A DNA stretch of 6,688 nucleotides, taken from assembly GCA_016926135.1 (NCBI GenBank), contig JAFGPH010000606.1, forward strand, positions 1 to 6,688, read 5' to 3'. Below the pieces are notes generated by a model, which had not been told where the DNA came from, searched no databases, and saw only the letters and a program-made list of their open reading frames with translations. The stretch comes from Deltaproteobacteria bacterium (GTDB lineage Bacteria > Desulfobacterota > DSM-4660 > Desulfatiglandales > HGW-15). Positions 1 through 6,688 of this stretch are shown here, piece by piece; positions within the stretch are counted from its first letter, which is position 1, and each line of letters starts with the position of its first letter. The position numbers and the translations under genes are program-made.

Positions 1-1206
1 CCCCGGATCGTCTTTGCGGACGAGGAATACCAGGAGATGGGCGAGGCGTTGAAAGACAAACTCGCTTCGGTGGAAGCCTATTTCAGCCTGGGGGCTGGTC
101 GCGAAGGATTTGCCGGGTTGGATACCCTCCTGGCTGGCAGTGGCGATCTTCAGCCCATTGAAGTCTCCACCGATGACGGCTTTGTGATCATTTACACGGC
201 CGCAGTGGCCGGCAGGCCGAGGGGGGCGCTCCTCAGCCACGGTAATGTCCTCTGCGCCGACATGCACTTTGCCTATCAGATGGGCATTACCCACAAGGAC
301 GTGCATCTCCATTTCCTGCCCTTTTTCCATGTGGGGGGTCTCTTCATGGCCACTTCCGGCTTCCATATGGGTGCCTTGAACCTGAACATGAGGAGATTCC
401 AAGCAGAACGGGCCGCTCCGCTCATCCAGGAAAAGGGGGTCTCCTACATGATGGTCTTCTCCCCCATCCTCTCCTCCATCCTGGAGGCGCAGGAGAAGAA
501 AGGGGGAGACCTTGGTTCCCTGAGGGCCGTGACGGGCATCGACACGCCGGAGACGATCGAAAGGTACCAGAAGGTCACGGGCGGGAACTTCTACAGTCTC
601 TACGGGCAGACAGAGACATCGTGCCTGGCCACACTGGGTTCGTACAATGAAAGGCCGGGCTCGGCCGGAAGGGTGTTGCCCCTCACCGAAGTAAGACTCG
701 TGGATGACTATGACCGGCCGGTCTCTCTGGGACAGGTGGGGGAGATCACGGTTCGGGGCCCCATGGTATTCAAAGGATACTGGGCTCTTCCCGAGGAGAC
801 GGCCCACACATTCAGGGAGGGATGGCATCACACCGGCGACCTGGGACGATTCGATGAAGACGGCTTTCTCTGGTACGCAGGTCGAAAGGCGGAGAAGGAG
901 CTGATCAAGCCGGGCGGAGAGAACGTCTATCCTGCCGAGGTGGAAAAGGTAATCCTGGAGCATCCCGCAGTGGAGAAGGTGGTCGTCTTCGGCGTTCCGG
1001 ATCCCAAGTGGAAGGAAGGCATCAAGGCCGTATGCCAGTTGAAGCCGGGAAATTCTCTGGACGTCCGGGAATTGATCGACTTCGTGGGGGAGCGGATTGC
1101 GAGGTACAAGAAGCCGCACCACGTGGAGTTTGCGGCGGAACTGCCCCTCCTTCAGGACGGCTCCGTGGATCGCGCCAAGGTGAAGCAGGTGTACGGAGCA
1201 GTGTAG
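1..1206 (+). CDS. AMP-forming acyl-CoA synthetase/ligase, 5'-truncated by the window edge
   Basis: This is the C-terminal about 400 residues of an ANL-superfamily adenylating enzyme (family members are usually 500-560 residues). The frame is open from base 1, so the start lies upstream; the first in-frame ATG is base 37, and residues are counted from it. Visible motifs in order: an A3 phosphate-loop equivalent YTAAVAGRPRG (53-63), the A4 region LPFFHVGG (94-101), A5 YGQTE (189-193), A7 TGD (266-268), the hinge GRK (282-284) followed by PGGENVYPAEVE, and an A10 region ending in DGSVDR (374-379). The family activates carboxylic acids as acyl-AMP and then makes the CoA thioester, in the cytoplasm, often for fatty or aromatic acid breakdown. 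Two oddities: the A3 loop lacks the usual TSGTTG, and the A10 lysine is Ser376. The substrate cannot be told from sequence. The family call is firm; normal ligase activity is not. Confidence 0.93.
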   Translation, partial: PRIVFADEEYQEMGEALKDKLASVEAYFSLGAGREGFAGLDTLLAGSGDLQPIEVSTDDGFVIIYTAAVAGRPRGALLSHGNVLCADMHFAYQMGITHKDVHLHFLPFFHVGGLFMATSGFHMGALNLNMRRFQAERAAPLIQEKGVSYMMVFSPILSSILEAQEKKGGDLGSLRAVTGIDTPETIERYQKVTGGNFYSLYGQTETSCLATLGSYNERPGSAGRVLPLTEVRLVDDYDRPVSLGQVGEITVRGPMVFKGYWALPEETAHTFREGWHHTGDLGRFDEDGFLWYAGRKAEKELIKPGGENVYPAEVEKVILEHPAVEKVVVFGVPDPKWKEGIKAVCQLKPGNSLDVRELIDFVGERIARYKKPHHVEFAAELPLLQDGSVDRAKVKQVYGAV

Positions 1207-1211
1207 GGTCT

Positions 1212-1240
1212 CAACGGAGCCGTTACAACGCCGTCCGTTG
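1212..1240 (+). terminator. Possible hairpin after the ligase gene
   Basis: CAACGGA (1212-1218) can pair with TCCGTTG (1234-1240) across a 15-base loop, starting six bases after the ligase stop codon. There is no T-tract after it, so it is not a standard intrinsic terminator. It could instead protect the transcript 3' end or be chance. Confidence 0.25.
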
Positions 1241-1281
1241 CTGAGGGCCGTGGGGGGTGGTCTCTCAGGACCGCAACTGAT
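1239..1281 (+). repeat. 43-bp repeat, direct copy 1
   Basis: It runs from TGCTGAGGGCCG to CCGCAACTGAT and has a G6 run at 1252-1257. It matches copy 2 (1483-1527) at every base except that copy 2 has G8. A diverged inverted copy lies at 1424-1462. Copy 1 and the inverted copy therefore bound a segment of about 220 bp like terminal inverted repeats. I saw no target-site duplication. Confidence 0.9.
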
Positions 1282-1339
1282 CTTTATCCTCTGCCCTTTA
1301 CCGCCCCGTAGTATCGGAATTTTTCCCGTTGCAGGGACA

Positions 1340-1378
1340 GGGCTGTAGCCCGTTTCAGGTGTCGCAGCCTGGGGCTGC
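1340..1378. other. Two small GC-rich hairpins inside the repeat cluster
   Basis: GGGCT (1340-1344) and AGCCC (1347-1351) form a 12-bp near-perfect palindrome. GCAGCC (1364-1369) and GGCTGC (1373-1378) form a six-pair stem with a three-base loop. They sit side by side within the segment bounded by repeat copy 1 and the inverted copy. Such compact stems suit a structured RNA or the interior of a MITE-like element; their role is unknown. Confidence 0.5.
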
Positions 1379-1423
1379 TTGTGGAAAATGCAGAACCCGG
1401 GTCCCGTCTTATACACATCGGTG

Positions 1424-1462
1424 AAATAGTTGCGGCCTGAACGACCACCCCCCAAGGCCCTC
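1424..1462 (-). repeat. Inverted, diverged copy of the 43-bp repeat
   Basis: Read on the minus strand it matches the repeat from GAGGGCC to CTATTT with about three substitutions and two single-base deletions, close to 87% identity by eye. With copy 2 it makes a hairpin with a stem of nearly 40 bp (right arm from 1487) and a loop of about 24 bases (1463-1486). With copy 1 it makes the same stem around a loop of about 142 bases. The two foldings exclude each other. Confidence 0.85.
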
Positions 1463-1482
1463 CCGGAGATGGCGTTCATGGA

Positions 1483-1527
1483 TGCTGAGGGCCGTGGGGG
1501 GGGTGGTCTCTCAGGACCGCAACTGAT
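1483..1527 (+). repeat. 45-bp repeat, direct copy 2
   Basis: Same sequence as copy 1 except for a G8 rather than G6 run (1496-1503). It starts 244 bases after copy 1 and ends about 60 bases before the preferred start of the giant gene. As the right arm of the long hairpin with 1424-1462 and followed by TTTT, it could act in a transcript as a terminator or attenuator ahead of that gene. That role is inference. Confidence 0.9.
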
Positions 1528-1577
1528 TTTGGATTGCCCCAAGACGATTGTCATTTCATGATGTTTCCGGTAGACTC

Positions 1578-1585
1578 CGGGGTGA
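1578..1585 (+). promoter_or_regulatory. Ribosome binding site supporting the ATG at 1587
   Basis: CGGGGTGA pairs with the extended anti-Shine-Dalgarno sequence through GGTGA. If aligned to GGAGGTGA, the core ends four bases before the ATG at 1587. The alternative in-frame TTG at 1548 has no comparable purine-rich site upstream, so the ATG is preferred. The match is moderate. Confidence 0.45.
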
Positions 1586-1586
1586 G

Positions 1587-4500
1587 ATGAACAGGCCTGA
1601 GACCTTACCCCCTGAGTCCTTTCTCCAGGAAGACCCCTTCGGGTTCATCAAACCCCAGGAGTTTGGAGCCCTCGGAATCGATCCCGGGGATGTGCCGCCC
1701 GGAACCTTTGCCGCGCGGAAGCATCCGGCCAGACTCCTGAGTCGTTCCGGCGGCAATGCTTACGGGTTCGGGTTCTTTGAGGGCTATGACCGTTTAGGCC
1801 CGAAGGACCTCAAGCTTCTTCAGGCCCTCTCCTTCAAGAATCTTGACCAGACCAGGCAGGCCTACAAGGAGATCAACAGGATCTACAAGGACCTCGGTCT
1901 ATTGATCCGGTTCTCCAGCCTCGGTAAGCCCTTTTACCTGATTCCCCTTCACCTGGTGTCCAGTTCTCTCTCCACGGTCAGGAACAAGGCGGATGAGATC
2001 AGCAAGATCATCGGCTTCCACCGCAAGAAGTATCTGAAGGAAAGCCACAGGATCGGCCTCCTCACCCACGCGGATGATCAAATCGTCAATGAGCTCGCGG
2101 TCCGATTCAAGGAGCACCAGTTTGTGGTGCTGGACTCGTATGAAAGACTCCGTTCGCTGGAGGAACCTTTGGATCTGGTCGTGCTCTCGCGGGATATCTA
2201 CGAGATCATCTTCATGGAGAACTTCAGTCCCCGAACCGACGGGGTGATTACCAGGAAGGAGCTGGATCGCCATGCCTCCTACATGGTGGGGAAGATCTAT
2301 CGCCTGCTGAAACCGGGGGGTGAGGTTTTTATCGTCGCCCATCGATTCCCTGTGGAGAAGAACCGGCATTTGGAAGTCACATTCCGCACGGATCAGGAGA
2401 TGAAGAGCTTTCTCCTCTTCAGCCACATCTTCAAGACGAAAAAGAGATACCCTCCAGCGGAGGGATCTCTGCAGGTCGACAGCTTCGATCTGCAGAAGTA
2501 CCTGAATCCACCCTATGTGGAAGAAGAGGTCGCCGACCGACTGCTGGGAGGACACCGGGTCGGCGAGAGGAGCCTTCAGGAGATCCACGCACTCCCCTAC
2601 CTGGATTTTCCTCTCCAAGACCGGTTCTCCCATGATCAGGAAAAGGCATGGTCCAGACTTCTCTCGGTCTACTTCGACCAGATCTTCCTCAAGTCCCTCG
2701 TTCCTGAGTGCGTGAAGGCTGAGTGGAAGGGAAGGTTCGCGACAGCCGGATACCTGCCGGATTACATGTTGATCTACCTGGGCCAGAAGAGGCATCCTCA
2801 GACGACCCTGGAGGAGTTGAAAAGGGAGGTGGCCGAGTCCAGGCTCGCCGGGTGTCCCCTGCCTCTGGTGGCCGACTATCGGGACTCCTTCGATTACGTC
2901 ATTACCTCGCTGGAGGTCTTGAAGAGAATGAAAGGCGGGGGCTATCCGGATCTGCCCCAGCTTTATATGGACAGACTCAGAGAGCCCATGCAGAACAAGA
3001 AACGGAGGTATGGAGGGCTCAATGATGTGATCAAACTGATGTCCAAGACGGCGCGTTTGCATAAGATCCGGTCCCTTCTCAACCCGGGCAAGATCGAAGG
3101 AGGGAAGACGCGCATCCTGGACCACATTGAGACCCTCTCTCTCCTGGGTTTCACGCACGGGGAACTCAGGGAGATCTTCCTCTCCGTAGTGGGTCACACG
3201 CCCATGGGAAGGATCCTGTGCGGCAAGATGAGCGAGAAGGCCCTGAAGCCCGTTTCCGATTTCGCCCGAACCATGGAGCCCCAGCAGGCACTCAATCTGC
3301 TCCGTTACTGCCGACTCATGAGTATGGCCGAGACCGCCGCATCCAAAGGTGCCGCCCTCAACCCCGAAGAGGTTGCCGAACTCTTCGACCTCTACGAGCG
3401 GATCGTGAGGGTGGTCACGAACCGGGAGATGGATTGGGACAAGCTTCTGGATGAGCGGATGGGCGCCCTGGGCGGCATCCGGAACGAGGCGGTAAGAAAG
3501 ATCCTGAAAATGATGAACCATTTTCAGTTCCTGTCCAACTGGACCGAACTGAGCCTCAAGGGCGATATGGAAAAGGAGACCCTGGCCGATTATGACGCCG
3601 GCCGGCTTCAGGAGATCGAAAGGGTGATCCAACTGGTTCACACCATCGGGAGATTCGAGGACACCTATTTCAAGGACGATCCGCTGAGCGCCTCGGTCTT
3701 TTACCGCAAGTTCCTTAATATGGAATTCCATGGGACCGTCCATGTCTTTGGAAGACTGCCGAGCGAGGTCGTCTTTCCCCTCCTCTGGATCACCGTGAAT
3801 GTCGCCAGGGGAGATGTCATCAACTTCAATCCCATCTTCTCCCACGTGGGCCCATCCGGGATCGACGGTTACGCACAGAGACTGGAAGGGGGCGCCGGCA
3901 CCATCAATGTCCGATATCTCGACCTCCAGACCCTCGAACAGTTCGGAGAGCACCTCTACGAGGACGAGTGTTCCTTCATCCTGGGCACGGGGTTTCAGTT
4001 GAGGGTCAACCCGGTCACCCATGGAATCGATGTGGATTACATCGACATGGATGAAAACCTCCGGAATCTGGAGACCCTGAGCGGAAGGATAAAGGGCGGC
4101 AGGATCTCCGGGATCCCGGAGGCGGAGCTTCGGCAACTGGAAACGCTCTTTTCCAACCTGGAGAGCTTCTATCAGAGCCATGTCAAGTTTGTCTCTCACG
4201 AGGATCAGGATCTCAGGATGCCCGGGAGGGAGAGGGACTGGTTCAAGAGGGGCCAGGACCTCAGAGAAGTCCTGCGCTCGGGTCTTATCGGTCTCCTGTT
4301 CCGGGCCGAGGAGATCCATACCGGATTGGATCTTCTCTACAGGCACTGCCCTTCGCTGCTGGAGTTTCTGATCCCTGAGTTTATGGCCCTGGACGGGGTG
4401 GAGATGACGGATCAGGCCCCCCTGGGCGGCTCCCCCATCCAGAATATCCTTGCCTGCACAAAGAAGCTTCAGGCCCTCGTGGAGCGCAATCGCACTGCTT

Positions 4501-6293
4501 TCCAGGATGTGAAGCTGCTGCACAAGGCCGCCCAGAGAGAATTCGGCCCCATGGCTGCCGGGATCGTGGGTCTCAATGAAACCCAGATCGAGATTCTCGA
4601 AGAGGTGGTCCAGCGCCTGCGGGAGACCCCTGCCCTTTTCGATGCCCTCGTGAAGGCCTTCATCCTGAGCGGCACAGGGCTCCATCCCTCCTTGAGGGAG
4701 AAGTATCGAGCGTGGATCCACCCCTGCGACCATGGCCAGGCGGGCGCACTCATCCTGGAAAGGGAACGGATCGCCGAAAAATATGTTATGGACGATTCAG
4801 CTTACGGCTACCTGGTTGCCATCATCCGGTATCAGGGCCTTCTCCACGAAATGATTCGTGGCGAATTCTCTTTCTATGCCATAGACGATGTGGTTCAGGT
4901 CAAGGACAGGAACCTCTTTGATGCTATCTTCTTGAGTTCCTTCATCCTGTTCTATGCCGCAGGCGAGGATATGATCCTGGAAGATCTGGCTACCCGCCTG
5001 TTCCAGTTCAGGAGCCTGTGTCACAGGATCATGGCCGGGGAAACGAATCCGGAAAGACATCTGGAGCAAGTCTTTGCGGCCAAGGGGCGCTGGTTCAGAG
5101 CCCTGGAAGCTTACTCCCAGGAAGGGTCCCCTGAGGATGTCTCCCCGGCAAGCTATCTGGCCTCCTTTGCGTGGCAGGAGTCCGAGAGGGAAAACTATGT
5201 CAAGGCCGGGAGGATGATCTACGCCCTGGAGCGGATTTTCAGATTGCGAGGAATAAGGTACGTCGAATTCGTCGACCTCGCCCATTCCCTGGCCAAGGTG
5301 CCGCTCAAATACATTTATCGCAAGAGAAGGCACTTCGGGATCGGGTATGCGACCTTTGAGAAGGAACTCTTTGAGGCCCAGAGGATATACAACAGCCTGC
5401 AGGGATTGCCTGAGCGTGCGCGTCATTTCCTCCTGCGGGGGCTGGTGGCCGATGAGGTGCGGATCTTCGGGTTCGAAAGGGTGAGTGCCTTCCTGAACTA
5501 TGACAACCAGATCAAGCTCCTCTGGATCGCCCTCCTCGGCGCCGAGAAAGTGAAGGGGGATCGTCGTCCGGGGTATGTGGACTTCCTGCGGATGGGCGCG
5601 AGCATCGAGAAACGCTATGAGGCGGTGAACGACGTTCTGAGCAGATTGTCCCCTGAAGAGATATGGGGAGATCGACATGAAATGAAGGCTTTCTTCGGGG
5701 CCAAGACAGGGGTGGTGTTTCGAAAGCTCGATGCGCAGAGGGTGCTTTCCGTTGAGTTTGTGGACCCCCTAGACCTGTCCGGAAAGATCTCGGCCATGAT
5801 GGACATCGACGATGAGGGACAACTGAAGGACTACTTCCACCGTGTCCTTCGATCGCTCAGAGAGTGCCCCTTCTACACCGAAGACTATGAGATGGACCTG
5901 GAGAGGGCCTTTGACAGGCGGCTGAAGGAAATCACCGATCTCATCCTGGATCAGGTCAAGCGGAGAATCGATTTTCTGAGGGAGTTCAGACAAATTCATG
6001 ATTTGGTGAGGGACCTCATGGAGCGAGCCCTGGAGATCGGTTTTACGGAAGAGCAGAAGCATCGCCTGAATGATCTCTATGAATTGAGAAAGGACCGTCT
6101 CAAACGGGAAAAGCTGGAGGAGATCGAAGGCTTTCTCGAAAAGATGCAGGATATGGAAGAGGTGAAAGACTACTGGGACAGCATCAAGTGGTATCTCTCC
6201 GGCAATCGCTTTTATCTGGGAAAGGAGTTTGAGAGCCTGGTGGCCAGGAGATTCGATGAGGCTGCGGCAAGGATCCGGGCTCAGAACGGATAG
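1587..6293 (+). CDS. Giant 1568-residue protein of unknown function, possible degenerate GlnD-type HD segment
   Basis: I do not recognise this protein as a whole. It has no signal peptide or membrane segment, so it should be cytosolic. By residue from ATG 1587: 69-120 looks winged-helix-like, ending in a YLIP strand. Residues 155-252 resemble the second half of a class I methyltransferase fold, with LLKPGGEVFIVAH (240-252), but there is no glycine-rich SAM motif. Residues 712-822 are rich in predicted strands. Residues 928-1125 follow the order of the GlnD HD region: IPEF at 929-932, a helical linker, DHGQAGA at 1048-1054, then LVAIIRYQGLLHEM from 1076; the expected HD pair is FILSG (1025-1029). 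About 1437-1537 is highly charged helix, perhaps coiled coil. cutA starts eight bases after the stop, suggesting one operon. An in-frame TTG at 1548 would add 13 residues. The coding call is secure from the length and codon pattern; every domain call is tentative. Confidence 0.93.
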   Translation: MNRPETLPPESFLQEDPFGFIKPQEFGALGIDPGDVPPGTFAARKHPARLLSRSGGNAYGFGFFEGYDRLGPKDLKLLQALSFKNLDQTRQAYKEINRIYKDLGLLIRFSSLGKPFYLIPLHLVSSSLSTVRNKADEISKIIGFHRKKYLKESHRIGLLTHADDQIVNELAVRFKEHQFVVLDSYERLRSLEEPLDLVVLSRDIYEIIFMENFSPRTDGVITRKELDRHASYMVGKIYRLLKPGGEVFIVAHRFPVEKNRHLEVTFRTDQEMKSFLLFSHIFKTKKRYPPAEGSLQVDSFDLQKYLNPPYVEEEVADRLLGGHRVGERSLQEIHALPYLDFPLQDRFSHDQEKAWSRLLSVYFDQIFLKSLVPECVKAEWKGRFATAGYLPDYMLIYLGQKRHPQTTLEELKREVAESRLAGCPLPLVADYRDSFDYVITSLEVLKRMKGGGYPDLPQLYMDRLREPMQNKKRRYGGLNDVIKLMSKTARLHKIRSLLNPGKIEGGKTRILDHIETLSLLGFTHGELREIFLSVVGHTPMGRILCGKMSEKALKPVSDFARTMEPQQALNLLRYCRLMSMAETAASKGAALNPEEVAELFDLYERIVRVVTNREMDWDKLLDERMGALGGIRNEAVRKILKMMNHFQFLSNWTELSLKGDMEKETLADYDAGRLQEIERVIQLVHTIGRFEDTYFKDDPLSASVFYRKFLNMEFHGTVHVFGRLPSEVVFPLLWITVNVARGDVINFNPIFSHVGPSGIDGYAQRLEGGAGTINVRYLDLQTLEQFGEHLYEDECSFILGTGFQLRVNPVTHGIDVDYIDMDENLRNLETLSGRIKGGRISGIPEAELRQLETLFSNLESFYQSHVKFVSHEDQDLRMPGRERDWFKRGQDLREVLRSGLIGLLFRAEEIHTGLDLLYRHCPSLLEFLIPEFMALDGVEMTDQAPLGGSPIQNILACTKKLQALVERNRTAFQDVKLLHKAAQREFGPMAAGIVGLNETQIEILEEVVQRLRETPALFDALVKAFILSGTGLHPSLREKYRAWIHPCDHGQAGALILERERIAEKYVMDDSAYGYLVAIIRYQGLLHEMIRGEFSFYAIDDVVQVKDRNLFDAIFLSSFILFYAAGEDMILEDLATRLFQFRSLCHRIMAGETNPERHLEQVFAAKGRWFRALEAYSQEGSPEDVSPASYLASFAWQESERENYVKAGRMIYALERIFRLRGIRYVEFVDLAHSLAKVPLKYIYRKRRHFGIGYATFEKELFEAQRIYNSLQGLPERARHFLLRGLVADEVRIFGFERVSAFLNYDNQIKLLWIALLGAEKVKGDRRPGYVDFLRMGASIEKRYEAVNDVLSRLSPEEIWGDRHEMKAFFGAKTGVVFRKLDAQRVLSVEFVDPLDLSGKISAMMDIDDEGQLKDYFHRVLRSLRECPFYTEDYEMDLERAFDRRLKEITDLILDQVKRRIDFLREFRQIHDLVRDLMERALEIGFTEEQKHRLNDLYELRKDRLKREKLEEIEGFLEKMQDMEEVKDYWDSIKWYLSGNRFYLGKEFESLVARRFDEAAARIRAQNG

Positions 6294-6301
6294 GGGGAAG
6301 G
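6292..6301 (+). promoter_or_regulatory. Ribosome binding site for cutA
   Basis: The purine-rich stretch AGGGGGAAGG begins inside the stop codon of the giant gene and runs to the cutA ATG, with the G-rich core about four bases from the start. Its position in the eight-base gap supports translation of both genes from one transcript. Confidence 0.7.
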
Positions 6302-6628
6302 ATGAGTGAGTACATCCAGGTTTCCACAACCTTGGAAAAGAGGGACGATGCCCGCAGGATGGCCGGGGCGCTGGTTGAAAAGAGGCTGGCGGCCTGCGCC
6401 CAGATCGCGGGCCCCATTCTGAGCGTCTACTGGTGGAAGGGCCGGATGGAGGAGGCGGAGGAATGGCTCTTGATCCTCAAGACCCGAAAGGATCTCTATG
6501 ACCGGCTGGAGGGGGAGATCAGGGAGCTTCATCCCTATGACGTCCCTGAGATCGTGGCGGTGCCTCTCGCGGCCGGAAGCCCTGATTACCTTCGATGGAT
6601 CGATGAGGAGCTGGCATTTAGCATTTAG
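6302..6628 (+). CDS. cutA: CutA1-family protein (divalent cation tolerance protein)
   Basis: The protein has 108 residues, the usual length for the family (about 100-115). Family marks: an N-terminal strand followed by a helix with EKRLAAC (26-32), CAQI (32-35), SVYWWKG (41-47), the E..LLILKT strand (ending K60-T61), HPYDVPEI (77-84) and a closing helix DYLRWIDEEL. CutA1 forms a very stable cytoplasmic trimer with a ferredoxin-like, PII-like fold. In E. coli it was named for copper tolerance, but its real role is unsettled, with metal binding and signalling both proposed. The ATG at 6302 has a strong ribosome site and lies eight bases after the giant gene, so the two are likely co-transcribed. 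The last four residues (AFSI) and the stop codon are encoded by a heptanucleotide repeat array, so the natural end has probably been remodelled; the core fold should be unaffected. Confidence 0.97.
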   Translation: MSEYIQVSTTLEKRDDARRMAGALVEKRLAACAQIAGPILSVYWWKGRMEEAEEWLLILKTRKDLYDRLEGEIRELHPYDVPEIVAVPLAAGSPDYLRWIDEELAFSI

Positions 6629-6688
6629 CATTTATCATCGATCATTGATCATTGAAGAGGAAGACGGGAGTTTAGCATCGATCATTGA
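6614..6688. repeat. Degenerate heptanucleotide repeat array
   Basis: Three GCATTTA units (6614-6634) run straight into TCATCGA, TCATTGA, TCATTGA (6635-6655), six units in register over 42 bases. After a 15-base purine-rich spacer (6656-6670) the pattern resumes as TTTA, GCATCGA, TCATTGA to the last base, so the array probably continues outside the window. TCATTGA is an odd palindrome (TCA-T-TGA), so the array reads almost alike on both strands. The first two units overlap the end and stop codon of cutA. This is a simple-repeat family; no function can be read from it. Confidence 0.85.

Larger units (their letters stand above)
1207..1586. other. Intergenic gap with a repeat cluster, no gene seen
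   Basis: About 380 bases lie between the ligase stop codon and the preferred start of the giant gene. I see no credible coding region and no tRNA. The gap holds three copies of one repeat (two direct, one inverted), two short GC hairpins between them, and a small hairpin just after the ligase stop. A promoter for the downstream genes should lie in its right part, but I find no convincing -35/-10 pair; TTGGAT at 1529 with TCATTT 16 bases later is only a weak match. Confidence 0.8.

Noticed and set aside
1301..1324. Intrinsic terminator before the TTTTT run at 1320-1324
   Set aside because: The bases upstream form at best a three-pair stem (CCG/CGG), too weak for a terminator.
1239..1527. CRISPR array
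   Set aside because: There are only three repeat copies, one is inverted, spacing is uneven (142 and about 20 bases between copies), and no cas gene is present.
1548..1586. TTG at 1548 as the start of the giant gene
   Set aside because: It is in frame and would add 13 residues, but it has no ribosome binding site; the ATG at 1587 has a moderate one. It cannot be fully excluded.
1899..4733. A 944-codon open frame on the minus strand inside the giant gene
   Set aside because: Its codons lie exactly opposite the codons of the plus-strand gene, so it only requires that TTA, CTA and TCA be avoided there, which fits the GC-rich codon use. Its translation is rich in His, Gln and Pro and resembles no family. 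The minus-strand frames at 4797-5678 and 5769-6329 are in the same register and have the same explanation.

Overview
The window is gene-dense, roughly 58-60% GC, with all three genes on the + strand. It suggests a Gram-negative anaerobe of the Deltaproteobacteria/Desulfobacterota type. This rests on the flavour of the acyl-CoA ligase, the cutA gene, the codon use and the heptanucleotide repeats at the right edge; it is an inference, because no taxonomic marker gene is present.

Layout: (1) Bases 1-1206 hold the 3' part of an AMP-forming acyl-CoA synthetase/ligase gene whose start lies upstream of the window. It keeps the fold motifs, but the core A10 lysine is serine and the A3 phosphate loop is rewritten. 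(2) Bases 1207-1586 are a non-coding gap. It holds two nearly identical direct copies of a 43-45 bp repeat, with a diverged inverted copy between them and small GC hairpins inside, so it looks like a MITE-like or REP-like repeat cluster or a structured leader. (3) Bases 1587-6293 encode a 1568-residue soluble protein that I do not recognise as a whole. Faint local resemblances are an N-terminal winged-helix-like segment, a methyltransferase-like Rossmann half, and a segment around residues 928-1125 that follows the layout of the GlnD HD region with its metal ligands lost. The C-terminus is charged and helical. (4) Eight bases later comes cutA (6302-6628), a clear CutA1 family member, presumably co-transcribed with the giant gene. 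(5) From 6614 to the window end there is a heptanucleotide repeat array that runs through the cutA stop codon and encodes the last four residues.

The giant gene and cutA look like a two-gene operon, with the repeat-rich gap separating them from the ligase gene. CutA has a PII-like trimeric fold, so a GlnD-like neighbour would be a suggestive pairing, but that link is speculative. The best candidate for something undescribed is the giant protein; the ligase with its altered catalytic residues is second.
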